Source: Akkermansiaceae bacterium (GTDB lineage: Bacteria > Verrucomicrobiota > Verrucomicrobiia > Verrucomicrobiales > Akkermansiaceae). Taken from it: a stretch of 64,000 bases of DNA. The stretch is taken from NCBI GenBank assembly GCA_019634595.1, contig JAHCBC010000003.1, positions 372,001 through 436,000 of the forward strand. Reading direction: 5' to 3'. Under the pieces are notes generated by a model. It was not told where the DNA came from, made no database searches, and saw nothing but the letters and a program-made list of their open reading frames with translations. Positions 28,270-37,223 of this stretch are shown piece by piece. The translations under genes were made by a program, and so were the position numbers. Position 1 is the stretch's first letter; the number at the start of each line of letters is the position of its first letter.

Positions 28270-29349
28270 ATGTCTGCCGCCGCGGAATTTTTCCTCATCG
28301 CCCTGGCCATCTACCTTTGGGAGTCCGGGTTGTGGCTGCCGCTCCGTGCCGCCGCGCTGCGGAAACGGCCGCTTTCCGACCGCTGGAGCGTCGTCCGGCC
28401 CGGCCACTGGATGTCCACCCGTGAGCTGGGGCTGGTGGCCATGCTGCCGGTGGTGCCGGACACCGGCCTCGCTCCGTGCCAGTCACCTCCCCTGCTGGTG
28501 ACTCCACAGGGGAAGGTGCTGCTGGAAACCGCGGCGTCCGATCTGGTGGAGTGCGGGGCCCCCACGTGGGAGGACATCACGGTGGACGCCGGCAGGCTTT
28601 CGCTGGGTGGCGTGTCCGCCCGGGTTTCCTCACCGCGGATGGTCGATCTTTTCCGCCGTGCGAAAAAGCGCGGCCTGTCCCCCTCCGAGGGTATCGCGGA
28701 CGCATGGAAAAAGGCAATGTCACCCCACCGCGCCGCAAAGGAATGGCGGCGCTGGCGGCTTGTATCCTCCCCGCTCGCGCCATTCTGTCTCCTGCTCACG
28801 ACCGGGTTTTTCATCGGACTGCCGGTGACGTTCCTGTATGCCGGTGTGCTGCCCACGCTGGGTGTGGCGCTGTTCCTGTGGGTGCTGATGGGAGTCATCG
28901 GCTGCCGCCTGTGGTGGCTGGGCGGGAGGGTCTATCCCGCCGCACGCCGCGCCCTGCGGGCGGATGCGGCGCTCTGCTGTGTGGTGCCTTTCCACGCGAT
29001 GCGTGCCTTTGAGCTGGCCGCCGTCCACGCCATGGCGACCACCCACCCGGTGGCGCTGCTCCTTTCCACCGGAGATACGGAGAACCCGTGGCTGGGCAGG
29101 TTTTCCCGCGAACTGCTCCACCCGAGGCCGGATGTTCCCTTCGATGACGACCGCGCGACGTTGATCCGGCCTCTGTTGGAAAATGCCCTGTCCCGCCACG
29201 GCAGGGAAATTTCCGGCTACGGGACGATCCCCTCCAACTCCGGGGATGAAGGCGCGACCCGGTTCTGCCCGCGGTGCCACTCGGTCTTCGCGGATGGCGT
29301 GGACTCCTGCACCGACTGCAAGGGCGTCCCCCTGAAAGCCTTTCCCTGA
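28270..29349 (+). CDS. Membrane protein with C-terminal zinc ribbon, unknown function
   Basis: 359 aa. One hydrophobic segment at the start ([18 protein letters not shown]) and two central helices ([39 protein letters not shown]). The C-terminus carries a C4 zinc ribbon, [10 protein letters not shown]...[11 protein letters not shown]. No enzyme motif. It follows the DUF2167 gene by 8 bp and precedes ruvB by 56 bp. The zinc ribbon and membrane layout recall uncharacterised Verrucomicrobia envelope proteins; function not known. Confidence 0.6.
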   Translation: MSAAAEFFLIALAIYLWESGLWLPLRAAALRKRPLSDRWSVVRPGHWMSTRELGLVAMLPVVPDTGLAPCQSPPLLVTPQGKVLLETAASDLVECGAPTWEDITVDAGRLSLGGVSARVSSPRMVDLFRRAKKRGLSPSEGIADAWKKAMSPHRAAKEWRRWRLVSSPLAPFCLLLTTGFFIGLPVTFLYAGVLPTLGVALFLWVLMGVIGCRLWWLGGRVYPAARRALRADAALCCVVPFHAMRAFELAAVHAMATTHPVALLLSTGDTENPWLGRFSRELLHPRPDVPFDDDRATLIRPLLENALSRHGREISGYGTIPSNSGDEGATRFCPRCHSVFADGVDSCTDCKGVPLKAFP

Positions 29350-29405
29350 ACAACTCCGCGCTTCTCTCCCGCGCCGCCATCCGCTCCAATGGTGGCCGCC
29401 GCCCG

Positions 29406-30437
29406 ATGTCCGAGAACTTCTACCAGCAGACCACCACCGCCCCGGCAACCTCCTTCGACGTTTCCCTGCGGCCGCCTGCGTTCTCCGAGTTCATCGGCCA
29501 GGAAAAGGTGAAGGACCGCATCCTGCTGATGCTGGAGGCGGCGAAGAAACGCGGTGACGTGCTGGACCACGTGCTGCTCTCCGGCCCGCCCGGCCTGGGC
29601 AAGACCACGCTGGCCAACCTCATCGCCCGCGCCGCCGGAACCCAGCTCCACACCACCTCCGGCCCGCAGATCGAAAAGGCGGGCGACCTCGCCGGGATCC
29701 TCACCAACATCCAGAAAGGCGACATCCTTTTCATTGATGAGATCCACCGCCTGCACCCGGCCATCGAGGAATACCTCTACCCGGCGATGGAGGACTACCG
29801 GCTGGACATCATCATCGACTCCGGCCCTTCCGCCCGCTCCATCCAGATCAACCTGCCGCGCTTCACCCTCGTCGGGGCCACCACCCGCTCCGGCATGCTC
29901 ACCGCGCCGCTGCGCTCCCGCTTCGGCCTCATCAACCGGCTGGACTACTACACGCATGAGGAGCTGGCGGACATCATCGAGCGGTCCGCCGGATTGCTCG
30001 ACGTGCCCATCGAGCGGGCGGGCGCGCTGGAGATCGCCTCGCGCTCGCGCGGCACCCCGCGGGTGGCCAACGCGCTGCTCCGCTGGGTCCGCGACTACGC
30101 CCAGGTGCGCGGTGGCGGGACCATCAACGGCACGGTCGCGGATGACGCGCTGGCGATGATCGAGATCGACTCCGAAGGCCTCGATGAAATGGACAAGCGC
30201 CTGCTGGAAGCGCTGATCTACAAGTTCGGCGGCGGCCCCGTCGGCCTGAACTCGCTGGCGGTCGCCGTGGGCGAGGACGCCGCCACCATCGAGGAAGTCC
30301 ATGAGCCGTTCCTCATCATGCAGGGCTTCATCCAGCGCACCCCGCGCGGCCGCACGGCCATGGGCGCCGCCTACACCAAGATCGGCGCGCCGCAGCCGCC
30401 CTCCCGGCCGGACGACCCGCAGGCCAGCCTGTTCTGA
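29406..30437 (+). CDS. ruvB: Holliday junction branch migration helicase RuvB
   Basis: 343 aa from the ATG at 29406. AAA+ motor of the RuvABC complex that drives branch migration. N-terminal [19 protein letters not shown], Walker [14 protein letters not shown], Walker B FIDEIHRL, sensor 1 GATTRSGML followed by the arginine-finger region APLRSRFG, then the winged-helix domain ([34 protein letters not shown]). Length is normal. No ruvA or ruvC neighbour here. Confidence 0.97.
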   Translation: MSENFYQQTTTAPATSFDVSLRPPAFSEFIGQEKVKDRILLMLEAAKKRGDVLDHVLLSGPPGLGKTTLANLIARAAGTQLHTTSGPQIEKAGDLAGILTNIQKGDILFIDEIHRLHPAIEEYLYPAMEDYRLDIIIDSGPSARSIQINLPRFTLVGATTRSGMLTAPLRSRFGLINRLDYYTHEELADIIERSAGLLDVPIERAGALEIASRSRGTPRVANALLRWVRDYAQVRGGGTINGTVADDALAMIEIDSEGLDEMDKRLLEALIYKFGGGPVGLNSLAVAVGEDAATIEEVHEPFLIMQGFIQRTPRGRTAMGAAYTKIGAPQPPSRPDDPQASLF

Positions 30438-30481
30438 TTTCCGCATTTCCCAACCCGCCAATCCGTCGCTACATTCCCGCC

Positions 30482-30907
30482 ATGAAAGCTTTGATCCAGG
30501 ACACCATCGAGCGCTGCCGGGCCGCAGGCCTGCGCAGGACCAAGGCGCTCGAGGAACTCATCCGCACCCTGCTCGAAAACGGGAGGCCGATGACCCTGGC
30601 GGAGCTGGCCGCGTCCGAGCATCTGGCAGACCAATGCGACAAGGCCACCGTCTTCCGCTTGCTCCAGCGCCTCGCGGAACACGGCATCATCCGCCGCCTG
30701 GGCCTCCATGAACGGGCCGCCTATTTCACCCTGCTGGTCCCCGGCAAGCACAGCGATTACCTCATCTGTACCGGCTGCGGCTCCATCGAGTCGATCAAAG
30801 CCCCCTGCCCCGTCCACGCGCTCGAAGACGAAATCCGGGAAAAAACCGGCTACCGCAACCTCTACCACGAGCTGGAGTTCTTCGGGGTCTGTCCGAAGTG
30901 TGCTTAA
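30482..30907 (+). CDS. Fur family transcriptional regulator
   Basis: 141 aa. Winged-helix DNA-binding half: GLRRTKALEELIRTLLENG then DKATVFRLLQRLAEHGIIRRL. Dimerisation half with metal sites: HSDYLICTGCGSIESIK and the C-terminal EFFGVCPKCA; the two CxxC pairs form the structural zinc site. It could be Zur-, PerR- or Fur-like; the sensing site cannot be assigned with confidence. It starts 44 bp after ruvB. A palindromic region follows. Confidence 0.88.
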   Translation: MKALIQDTIERCRAAGLRRTKALEELIRTLLENGRPMTLAELAASEHLADQCDKATVFRLLQRLAEHGIIRRLGLHERAAYFTLLVPGKHSDYLICTGCGSIESIKAPCPVHALEDEIREKTGYRNLYHELEFFGVCPKCA

Positions 30908-30909
30908 GG

Positions 30910-31104
30910 AGGGTGGACACTCCTGTCCACCGGCGGCATTGGCAAACCGAGAACGAGAAGATTTCAGCGTTCCGTTTTCAGGAAAAGAAGGAGGCTGACC
31001 GCGAATCTTACGAATCTGGCGAATCATGAAGTAGATCTCTTCACTTCGGAATCTTCGCGTCTTTGCGGTGAGTCTTTGATGATTCGCCAATGCCCTCGGT
31101 GGAC
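30910..31104. repeat. Composite inverted repeat between convergent genes
   Basis: Outer arms GTCCACCGGCGGCATTGGC (30925-30943) and GCCAATGCCCTCGGTGGAC (31086-31104) pair at 17 of 19 positions. The left side also holds GTGGACACTCCTGTCCAC. Inner sequence (GACCGCGAATCTTACGAATC and TCTTCGCGTCTTTGCGGTGA) resembles the AACCGC family. The 250-bp gap between fur and the cupin gene has no other feature. Confidence 0.65.
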
Positions 31105-31158
31105 AGGAATGGGAGCGAAGCGGACATAGCGGCTCTGCCGCAATGTCCTCCCCCTTAC

Positions 31159-31515
31159 TCAATCAAACCACTCGTCTTCCGGGTCGAAGGCCGGGACGGG
31201 GATGTTGACGATCTTGAGCTTGCCGATGGCGCGGTGGCGGCAGCCGGGCTTGATGAGGATGGTGCTCATCGGCTTCACCGGGATGAGTTCGCCATCGAGT
31301 TCCATGTGGCCCTCGCCTTCGAGGATCAGATAGATCTCGGTGAGCTTCTTGTGATAGTGGGTCTGCGCGTCCTCCTGGATGTCCACCAGGTGGATGGTCG
31401 CGGTCTGGTTCTCAGGGACGGCGAAGGCGCGCTGGCTGAAGCCGCAGGGGCAGCGCTTCGGCTCGATCTCATCCAGTTGGGCGAACAGGTAGTTGGCGGA
31501 GGCGGTGGTGCTCAT
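31159..31515 (-). CDS. Cupin domain protein
   Basis: 118 aa. Single conserved beta-barrel cupin: motif 1 is HYHKKLTEIYLILEGEGHME (His, His, Glu, His metal ligands), motif 2 is PGCRHRAIGKLKIVNIPVPAF. The N-terminus is CPCGFSQRAFAVPENQTATIH. Probably a small metal-dependent isomerase or sugar-binding protein; the exact reaction cannot be told. Divergent from the zinc-ribbon/TPM gene. Confidence 0.82.
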   Translation of the reverse strand: MSTTASANYLFAQLDEIEPKRCPCGFSQRAFAVPENQTATIHLVDIQEDAQTHYHKKLTEIYLILEGEGHMELDGELIPVKPMSTILIKPGCRHRAIGKLKIVNIPVPAFDPEDEWFD

Positions 31516-31605
31516 GGTTTCCAGATAACGTAATTAATTGCATGAAACTTTCAAGCTGCTTTTTCGCTTCATCATTCGCTTAGGAAATGCGTAGCATTAT
31601 CGCAC

Positions 31606-32166
31606 ATGCGGTGTCCCTACTGCCAATCCCCGGTGCATCCGCAGACAACCGAGTGCCCGTCATGCCGGTTGAACTATCCACGGACCAGCACCTTGCTGGG
31701 GACCATGCCGCGTCTGTCTCCCGGCGTGTCCGACACCACGGGCAAGCTGACTTCCGGTGAAACCGGCAAGCTGCGCAAGCGGGTGAACGCCCTCCAACGG
31801 CGGTTCCCGCAACTGGTGCTGCAGGTGGTGATGCGCGCGATGCCGGACGAGCATCCCTTCAGCCTTTACGCCTTCTGGCTGTTCAATGCCGGTGCCTTCG
31901 CCGGTGAGGGACGGCGCGGTGCGAACAACCACGGCATCCTGCTGCTGATCGACCCGGTCCGGCAGGAATCCGCGCTGATCCCCGGCTACGGCCTGGAACC
32001 TTTGCTGAAACCCGAGGCCCTCGGACATCTGCTCGAACTCGCCAGTCCGGTGTGGGACGCCGGGATGTGGCTGGAAGGCATCGAGAGGGTGCTCGGCGGA
32101 CTGGAAAAGCTCCTCGAAAGTGTGGGCGCACCGGAGGAAACCGGCGCGATCAACGGAGAGTTCTGA
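31606..32166 (+). CDS. Zinc-ribbon protein with TPM-like domain
   Basis: 186 aa. N-terminal CPYCQSPVHPQTTECPSCRLNY is a C4 zinc ribbon. The middle (KLTSGETGKLRKRVNALQRRFPQLVLQVVMRAMP, FNAGAFAGEGRRGANNHGILLLIDPVRQESALIPGYGLE) matches the TPM fold, which in some proteins is a phosphatase or photosystem assembly factor. No signal peptide or membrane helix, so cytoplasmic. Ends 5 bp before the stop of the convergent holB gene. Confidence 0.65.
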   Translation: MRCPYCQSPVHPQTTECPSCRLNYPRTSTLLGTMPRLSPGVSDTTGKLTSGETGKLRKRVNALQRRFPQLVLQVVMRAMPDEHPFSLYAFWLFNAGAFAGEGRRGANNHGILLLIDPVRQESALIPGYGLEPLLKPEALGHLLELASPVWDAGMWLEGIERVLGGLEKLLESVGAPEETGAINGEF

Positions 32167-32171
32167 TTGGT

Positions 32172-33188
32172 TCAGCCGAAGGCCTTCAGGAAACCGACCT
32201 CGATGGCGAGCGGCTCGAAGGCGTTCGTGTCCAGCGTGCGGCGCAGGGAGTCCAGCGCCTCCATGCGTTTGAGCAACGCGGTTTCCGTTTCCTTTTCCAC
32301 GATGGGAGCGAGGCTGGCGGCGGTGTCCGGGAAATCCAGATCGGCGGAGTTCACCTTCATCCGGAGAAGGTCGGCCATCCATGCCATCAGCACATCGAAC
32401 AGGCGGGAGCGGGCATCCAGATACTCCGCCTCCGCGGCGGCCTTGTGGAAGGCTTCCCGCTCCTTGAGCCATGCTCCGTCGGTGGCATCCCGGTAGGCTG
32501 CGGACTCTTCTTTCTCCGCCGCCTTCGCGGCATCGTCCGCCTCGCTGCGGTACTGTGCGAGGAAAGAGGAAAAGGCAGCCTTCAGATGGAGTGCGGCGAC
32601 GGGTGTGCCGAAGCCCCGGCTGGCGGCCCGGTTGAGGGAGGCGACCAGCTCGGCCCCGCCGTTTTCAAGCAGGGGCCGTCCGCCCAGCAGCGGCAGGCGC
32701 ACGCAGCGGGAAAGGATGGTCGGCAGGAGCCGCTGGGGATTCGCCGTGAGGAGCAGGAGGAGGGTGCTTTTCGGCGGTTCCTCCAGGGTCTTGAGGAAGG
32801 CGTTGGCCGCCTGGTCGTTCATGCGGTCCGCCTCGACGATGACGCCCACCTTGCAGGAACCCTTGGCGACGGCGAGGTGGAGCGTCTGCTCCAGGTCACG
32901 GATCTCCTCCACGCCGACGCGGCGGGACTTCATCCGCGGGCGGATGACACGCACATGCCCGCCCTCCAGTTCATCCAGCGGAGGCGTCTCCACCTTCACC
33001 GGCTCCCCGAAGAGGTCGAACCCACCGCCGCCGGAGCCTCCCCCGTCATTCACCAGTTGGATCATCCGGGCGGCCAGGTTTTCCTTCCCGCTGCCGGGTG
33101 CGCCACTGATGAGGAAGGCGTGCGCGAGGCGTCCCCGCTGGTGTGCTTCTGAAATCAGTTCGAATGCCCGGTCCGCCGTATATGCCAT
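32172..33188 (-). CDS. holB: DNA polymerase III clamp-loader subunit delta'
   Basis: 338 aa. Part of the clamp loader that places the beta clamp on DNA. N-terminal [23 protein letters not shown] holds a P-loop with Glu in place of Thr/Ser after the Lys, which fits the non-ATPase delta' role. [45 protein letters not shown] is the diagnostic delta'/gamma core (SRC motif). The four-Cys zinc module is absent. The C-terminal ~120 residues form the oligomerisation part. Confidence 0.85.
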   Translation of the reverse strand: MAYTADRAFELISEAHQRGRLAHAFLISGAPGSGKENLAARMIQLVNDGGGSGGGGFDLFGEPVKVETPPLDELEGGHVRVIRPRMKSRRVGVEEIRDLEQTLHLAVAKGSCKVGVIVEADRMNDQAANAFLKTLEEPPKSTLLLLLTANPQRLLPTILSRCVRLPLLGGRPLLENGGAELVASLNRAASRGFGTPVAALHLKAAFSSFLAQYRSEADDAAKAAEKEESAAYRDATDGAWLKEREAFHKAAAEAEYLDARSRLFDVLMAWMADLLRMKVNSADLDFPDTAASLAPIVEKETETALLKRMEALDSLRRTLDTNAFEPLAIEVGFLKAFG

Positions 33189-33246
33189 CGCGCCGCCATC
33201 GTCTCAGGCATGGCCCTCCAGGCAATTCCGAAATCCCTTCTTCGGC

Positions 33247-33285
33247 GTTCGATGTTGGATGTTCGACGTTCGATGTTCCCCAATA
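33247..33285. repeat. Short degenerate tandem repeat (GTTCGATGTTGGATGTTCGA)
   Basis: Bases 33247-33278 are made of near-repeats of GTTCGATGT, GGATGTTCGAC and GTTCGATGT in the gap between holB and hisI. No gene or hairpin assigned. Confidence 0.5.
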
Positions 33286-33330
33286 ATGTTCGCTGGACAC
33301 GCGGGCGGCCCCCTACCACGGTCCCCGCGC

Positions 33331-33780
33331 ATGAGTCCGAACCAATCCTTCGCCCCACGCGGCGGCAAAGCGGAGATCGAGGAAGGCACGGAGTTTTCCC
33401 CGAAATTCGACAAGGATGGCCTGATCCCGGCCATGGCGATCGACGCGATCACCAAGGAGCCGCTGATGCTGGCCTACATGAACGAGGAATCCCTCAAGCT
33501 GACCCTGGAGATCGGCGAGGCGGTGTATTACTCCCGCTCGCGCAAGGAGTTGTGGCACAAAGGCAAGACGTCCGGCCACATCCAGAAGGTGGTGGAGATC
33601 CGCACGGACTGCGACCAGGACGCCCTGGTGGTGTATGTGGAGCAGATCGGCGCGGGAGCCTGCCACACCGGCCGCGGATCCTGCTTCTACCGCAACGTGG
33701 TCACGAAGAACGGGGCGGAACTGACCTTCAACAGCACGGACCGCGCCTTCGACCCGGAAGCCATCTACGGCAAGAAGTGA
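33331..33780 (+). CDS. hisI: Phosphoribosyl-AMP cyclohydrolase
   Basis: 149 aa from the ATG at 33331. Third step of histidine synthesis, hydrolysing the adenine ring of phosphoribosyl-AMP. Signature residues: [44 protein letters not shown], then the metal site [28 protein letters not shown] with Asp and Cys ligands. No HisE domain follows, so this is stand-alone HisI. The remaining his genes are not in the window. L19 follows 135 bp downstream. Confidence 0.93.
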   Translation: MSPNQSFAPRGGKAEIEEGTEFSPKFDKDGLIPAMAIDAITKEPLMLAYMNEESLKLTLEIGEAVYYSRSRKELWHKGKTSGHIQKVVEIRTDCDQDALVVYVEQIGAGACHTGRGSCFYRNVVTKNGAELTFNSTDRAFDPEAIYGKK

Positions 33781-33915
33781 GGAAAAATCTGGGGGCCGGG
33801 AGCATTTCGCGGTTGCAATGGCAAATTCCATCCGCTAGCTCTCCCGCCCCGCGCGACCCGGCCAACGCCAGAAACGCCGGTCAGCCACCAACATTTTCGC
33901 GAGAAAGAGGAGCCC

Positions 33916-34263
33916 ATGAACGCAATCATCAAGAAGATCGAGCAGGAGCAAATGAAGCAGGACGTCGCCGAGTTCAACGTCGGTGACTCCGTGAAGGTCC
34001 ACACCCGCGTTATCGAAGGCGGCAAGGAGCGCGTCCAGGTCTTCGCCGGTCTCGTGATCGCCAAGGCCGGCACGGGCATCAACGCCGCTTTCACCGTCCG
34101 CAAGATTTCCTACGGCGAAGGCGTGGAGCGTGTTTTCCCGGTCCACACCCCGCGCATCTCCAAGATCGAAGTGACCAACAAGGGCAAGGTCCGCCGCGCC
34201 AAGCTGCACTACCTCCGCAGCCGCGTGGGCAAGCGTGCTCTCCTCGTGAAGGCCGCCAACTGA
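33916..34263 (+). CDS. rplS: 50S ribosomal protein L19
   Basis: 115 aa. Sits at the 30S-50S interface of the ribosome. Matches L19 throughout: [46 protein letters not shown] and the C-terminal [17 protein letters not shown] clear Shine-Dalgarno AGAGGAG lies four bases before the ATG. The usual trmD/rpsP neighbours are absent. A terminator follows. Confidence 0.98.
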   Translation: MNAIIKKIEQEQMKQDVAEFNVGDSVKVHTRVIEGGKERVQVFAGLVIAKAGTGINAAFTVRKISYGEGVERVFPVHTPRISKIEVTNKGKVRRAKLHYLRSRVGKRALLVKAAN

Positions 34264-34285
34264 TCCTGCGACCGCAAGATTTCCG

Positions 34286-34317
34286 AGAAGCCCCGCTGCA
34301 TGCCAGCGGGGCTTTTT
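34286..34317 (+). terminator. Rho-independent terminator after rplS
   Basis: Stem AGCCCCGCTG (34289-34298) with CAGCGGGGCT (34304-34313), 5-nt loop, then T-run. Confidence 0.93.
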
Positions 34318-34383
34318 GCGTACAGGCCGCGCGATGGGAAAAAATCATTCGTCAAGCCGCGCATCCTGCCTACCCTGTCCGCC

Positions 34384-35316
34384 GTGCGTGTTCCCGTCCC
34401 ACTGGTGCTGTTTCTCTGCCTTTCCGTCATCGGCGGGATGTGGTGGGCGAACACCAAGGGAATGGACTTCATGACCCCGCCGACCGCCGCACAGATCGCG
34501 GAGATCCAGGAAAAGGCGGAAGCGTCCAACGCCCAGCCGGAACGCATGAACGAGCCGGTGAAACCGCCGACGCTGCGGCAAGGGCTGCCGGAGGCGGCCG
34601 CTCCGGATGTCGCACCCCAGCCACCGGCGGTCGAACTGGGGGATCTGGACTCCCCGCCGACCCTCGAATCCTACAGCGACCGTGCGCTGGACGGCCACGC
34701 CAAGCTGGCGGAACTGGCCACCCTGCTGGAGAAGGAAGGTGAATTCCAGCGCGCCCTGCTGGCATGGGAACGCTCGCTGGACATGACGAAACCGGACACC
34801 GCCCAGGCCGCCGCCGCCATCGCTTCCATCCGCCGCCTGCGCCCCACCCTTCCTGACTGGAACACGGATCCGGCCGCGGCGGTCCACATCGTCCTCCATG
34901 CCGGGACCGGCCCTTCGCTCGCCCCCGCACTGAAACCCGTGCTGGAGGAAGCCGCACGGGAACTCTCCATCGCCTCCGGTGGCACGCTCCGGGTGACGGC
35001 GGATCTGGCGGTGGGCAAACGGAACGCCCCGAAAGGCCCCATCCCCGCCGCGCTGTGGCTTTCCGGCCCGACAAAGGAGTCCGCCTCCACGGACGTCCTT
35101 TCCTTCACCGTCGAGCCGACGGATGACCTGGCGAAGGAAGTGTACGAAACCGCCTTCCAGCTCATCGCCAGCCACCTGAAGCGCTCCGGCCAACTGACGC
35201 CGCCGGTCGAGCCAGCCGGGGAGGAAACTTCCCTGGAGGCGTTGCAATCGAACATCACCCGCCTGTCATGGCGGGAGTTCGGAAAATCCCTCAACACCGC
35301 CACTCCCGACGAGTAG
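34384..35316 (+). CDS. Membrane-anchored envelope protein of unknown function
   Basis: 310 aa from the GTG at 34384, which opens directly into a membrane segment (PVPLVLFLCLSVIGGMWW) and avoids the terminator; an upstream in-frame start at 34300 was rejected. A Pro/Glu-rich linker is followed by a helical TPR-like stretch (GHAKLAELATLLEKEGEFQRALLAWERSLDM), then an alpha/beta part. Likely exported or anchored outside the inner membrane. First of three co-directional genes with a YdjY-domain protein and a prenyltransferase-repeat protein; the gap is 9 bp. Confidence 0.55.
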   Translation: MRVPVPLVLFLCLSVIGGMWWANTKGMDFMTPPTAAQIAEIQEKAEASNAQPERMNEPVKPPTLRQGLPEAAAPDVAPQPPAVELGDLDSPPTLESYSDRALDGHAKLAELATLLEKEGEFQRALLAWERSLDMTKPDTAQAAAAIASIRRLRPTLPDWNTDPAAAVHIVLHAGTGPSLAPALKPVLEEAARELSIASGGTLRVTADLAVGKRNAPKGPIPAALWLSGPTKESASTDVLSFTVEPTDDLAKEVYETAFQLIASHLKRSGQLTPPVEPAGEETSLEALQSNITRLSWREFGKSLNTATPDE

Positions 35317-35325
35317 GCCGCCACC

Positions 35326-36063
35326 ATGCTCCGCCGCCACCTGATCCTGTTACTGATCGCCGCGGCAACCGCCTCCGGGCAGTTTCCCGCGCCACCGCAG
35401 GGAGGGGACACCGGAAAGGAGCCGCCGCAGGAAGCGAAGGTGGAGAAACTGGACGGGACCCGCTACCGCATCCGCGACATCACCTTCGACAGCAAGACGC
35501 GCGAGATCCGCTTTCCCGCCGCCATCAACATGACGCAGGATCTGCTGGAGTTCCTCATCGTCCACCAGAACGGAAAGGTCCACGAATCCCTCCTGAAGAC
35601 CGCCATTTCCGCGACGGACCTGAACGTCGCCTTCACCCTGCTGCGCTACCAGCCCTCTCCGGAACTGTATGTGGAGCCCACCGCGCCGGATGACCCGGCG
35701 GTGAAGTTCCCCGCCGTGGATGAGGAGGTCAGGAAAGCCGCCCGCATCCACATCGAGGTGGAGTGGCAGGACGGCGGCAAGTTGCGCAAGGTGCCGGTCA
35801 ACGAATGGGTGCAGCACGCCGTCACCGGCAGGACCATGCCCGCCGGGCCGTGGGTCTATGGCGGCTCGGAAATTTCCGGCGGCAGGTTCCAGGCGGAGGC
35901 CACCGGGGACATCGCCGCCATCTACCTTTCGCGCAGCGCCCTGATCAACTACCCCGGCAAGGACAACACGGATGACACCGTGTGGTTCGTCTATCCCAAG
36001 CGGGTGCCGCCGCTCGATTCTCCCGTCACCGTCATCATCACCCCATTTCCCGGAAAACCATGA
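35326..36063 (+). CDS. YdjY-domain secreted protein
   Basis: 245 aa with signal MLRRHLILLLIAAATASGQ. The body (YRIRDITFDSKTREIRFPAAINMTQDLLEFLIVHQNGKVHESLLKTAISATDLNVAFTLL) fits the YdjY family seen in Planctomycetes and Verrucomicrobia, where proteins carry V..NGKxHESLL motifs. Function unknown, probably envelope-associated. The stop overlaps the start of the next gene by 4 bp (ATGA), so the pair is translationally coupled. Confidence 0.78.
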   Translation: MLRRHLILLLIAAATASGQFPAPPQGGDTGKEPPQEAKVEKLDGTRYRIRDITFDSKTREIRFPAAINMTQDLLEFLIVHQNGKVHESLLKTAISATDLNVAFTLLRYQPSPELYVEPTAPDDPAVKFPAVDEEVRKAARIHIEVEWQDGGKLRKVPVNEWVQHAVTGRTMPAGPWVYGGSEISGGRFQAEATGDIAAIYLSRSALINYPGKDNTDDTVWFVYPKRVPPLDSPVTVIITPFPGKP

Positions 36064-37223
36064 AACTCGCCACCGCATTCATCATCGCACTGGCAGGATT
36101 CGCCTCCGCCGCGGATCGCTCGCCGAACGGAAAGCTCGACCGCTACGAATCCCTCCGCCAGGAACTCAGCCAGGCCATCGCCCGGGGCAACGAATACCTG
36201 AAACAACAGCAGAAACCGGAAGGCCAGTGGGACGACGGCCAGCTCCCCGCCTTCACCGCGCTGGCCCTCAACGCCGCCGTGCGCGACCCGAACGTGGACC
36301 GCTCCGCACCCTATCCGGACCATGTGAGGAAGGGCTTCGATTGGTTGCTGGCCCAGCAGAAGGAGGACGGCGGCATCTACAACCGCGGCCTCTCCACCTA
36401 CAACACCGCCACCTCCCTGACCGCGCTGGCCGCCGCCAACCGCACGGAATACGGTCCGGCCATCGTGAAGGCGCGGAAGCACCTCATCGGCAACCAATGG
36501 GACAAGGGTGAGCCGGGAAAAACGGATGACCCGGGTGACGGCGGCATCGGCTACGGAGCGGGCACCGAACGCCCCCACAACGACCTTTCCAACACCTACC
36601 TGACCATCGAGGCGCTCGCCCTTTCGAAGAAGATGATCGATGACGGCCAGTTCGGCGACCAACCGGACCTGGACTGGAAGGCGGCGACCACCTTCCTCTC
36701 CCGCTGCCAGAACCTCACCTCCACCAACGACCAGAAATGGGCATCCGACGACGCGAAGAACAAGGGTGGTTTCATCTACAACCCCGCTTCGTCGAAGGCA
36801 GGGGAAGATGAACTCGGTGACGGCAAAAAAGCACTCCGCTCCTATGGCTCCATCTCCTATGCCGGACTGCTTTCCCTGATCTATGCCAAGCTCGGCCCGG
36901 ATGACGAGCGGGTGCTGGCGGTGAAGGACTGGCTGGGCAAGAACTACACCGTGGAGGAAAACCCCGGCATGGGCGCGCAGGGCCTCTACTACTACTACCA
37001 GGCCATGTCCAAGGCGCTCGGTGCGGCGGAGATCGACAACCTCAAGCTGGCCGACGGCAAGGAAGCCGACTGGCGCAGCGACCTGGCGAACAAGCTGCTC
37101 TCCCTGCAAAAGGGCGATGGCTCCTGGACCAACGACAACGGCAAGTGGATGGAGTCCAACCCCGTGCTGGTCACCGCCTACACCGTGCTGGCGCTGGAAC
37201 ACATCTACGATTCCATCCCCTGA
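36060..37223 (+). CDS. Secreted prenyltransferase/squalene-oxidase repeat protein
   Basis: 387 aa with signal MKLATAFIIALAGFASA. Helical-toroid repeats with the pattern QQKPEGQWDDG, QQKEDGGIYNRG, LQKGDGSWTNDNG, each followed by TALA-like helices, define the prenyltransferase/squalene oxidase (alpha/alpha toroid) repeat. No squalene cyclase DxDD motif was seen, so catalysis is uncertain and a binding role is as likely. Coupled to the YdjY gene upstream. Its 3' end overlaps the possible start region of the YcaQ-like gene. Confidence 0.78.
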   Translation: MKLATAFIIALAGFASAADRSPNGKLDRYESLRQELSQAIARGNEYLKQQQKPEGQWDDGQLPAFTALALNAAVRDPNVDRSAPYPDHVRKGFDWLLAQQKEDGGIYNRGLSTYNTATSLTALAAANRTEYGPAIVKARKHLIGNQWDKGEPGKTDDPGDGGIGYGAGTERPHNDLSNTYLTIEALALSKKMIDDGQFGDQPDLDWKAATTFLSRCQNLTSTNDQKWASDDAKNKGGFIYNPASSKAGEDELGDGKKALRSYGSISYAGLLSLIYAKLGPDDERVLAVKDWLGKNYTVEENPGMGAQGLYYYYQAMSKALGAAEIDNLKLADGKEADWRSDLANKLLSLQKGDGSWTNDNGKWMESNPVLVTAYTVLALEHIYDSIP

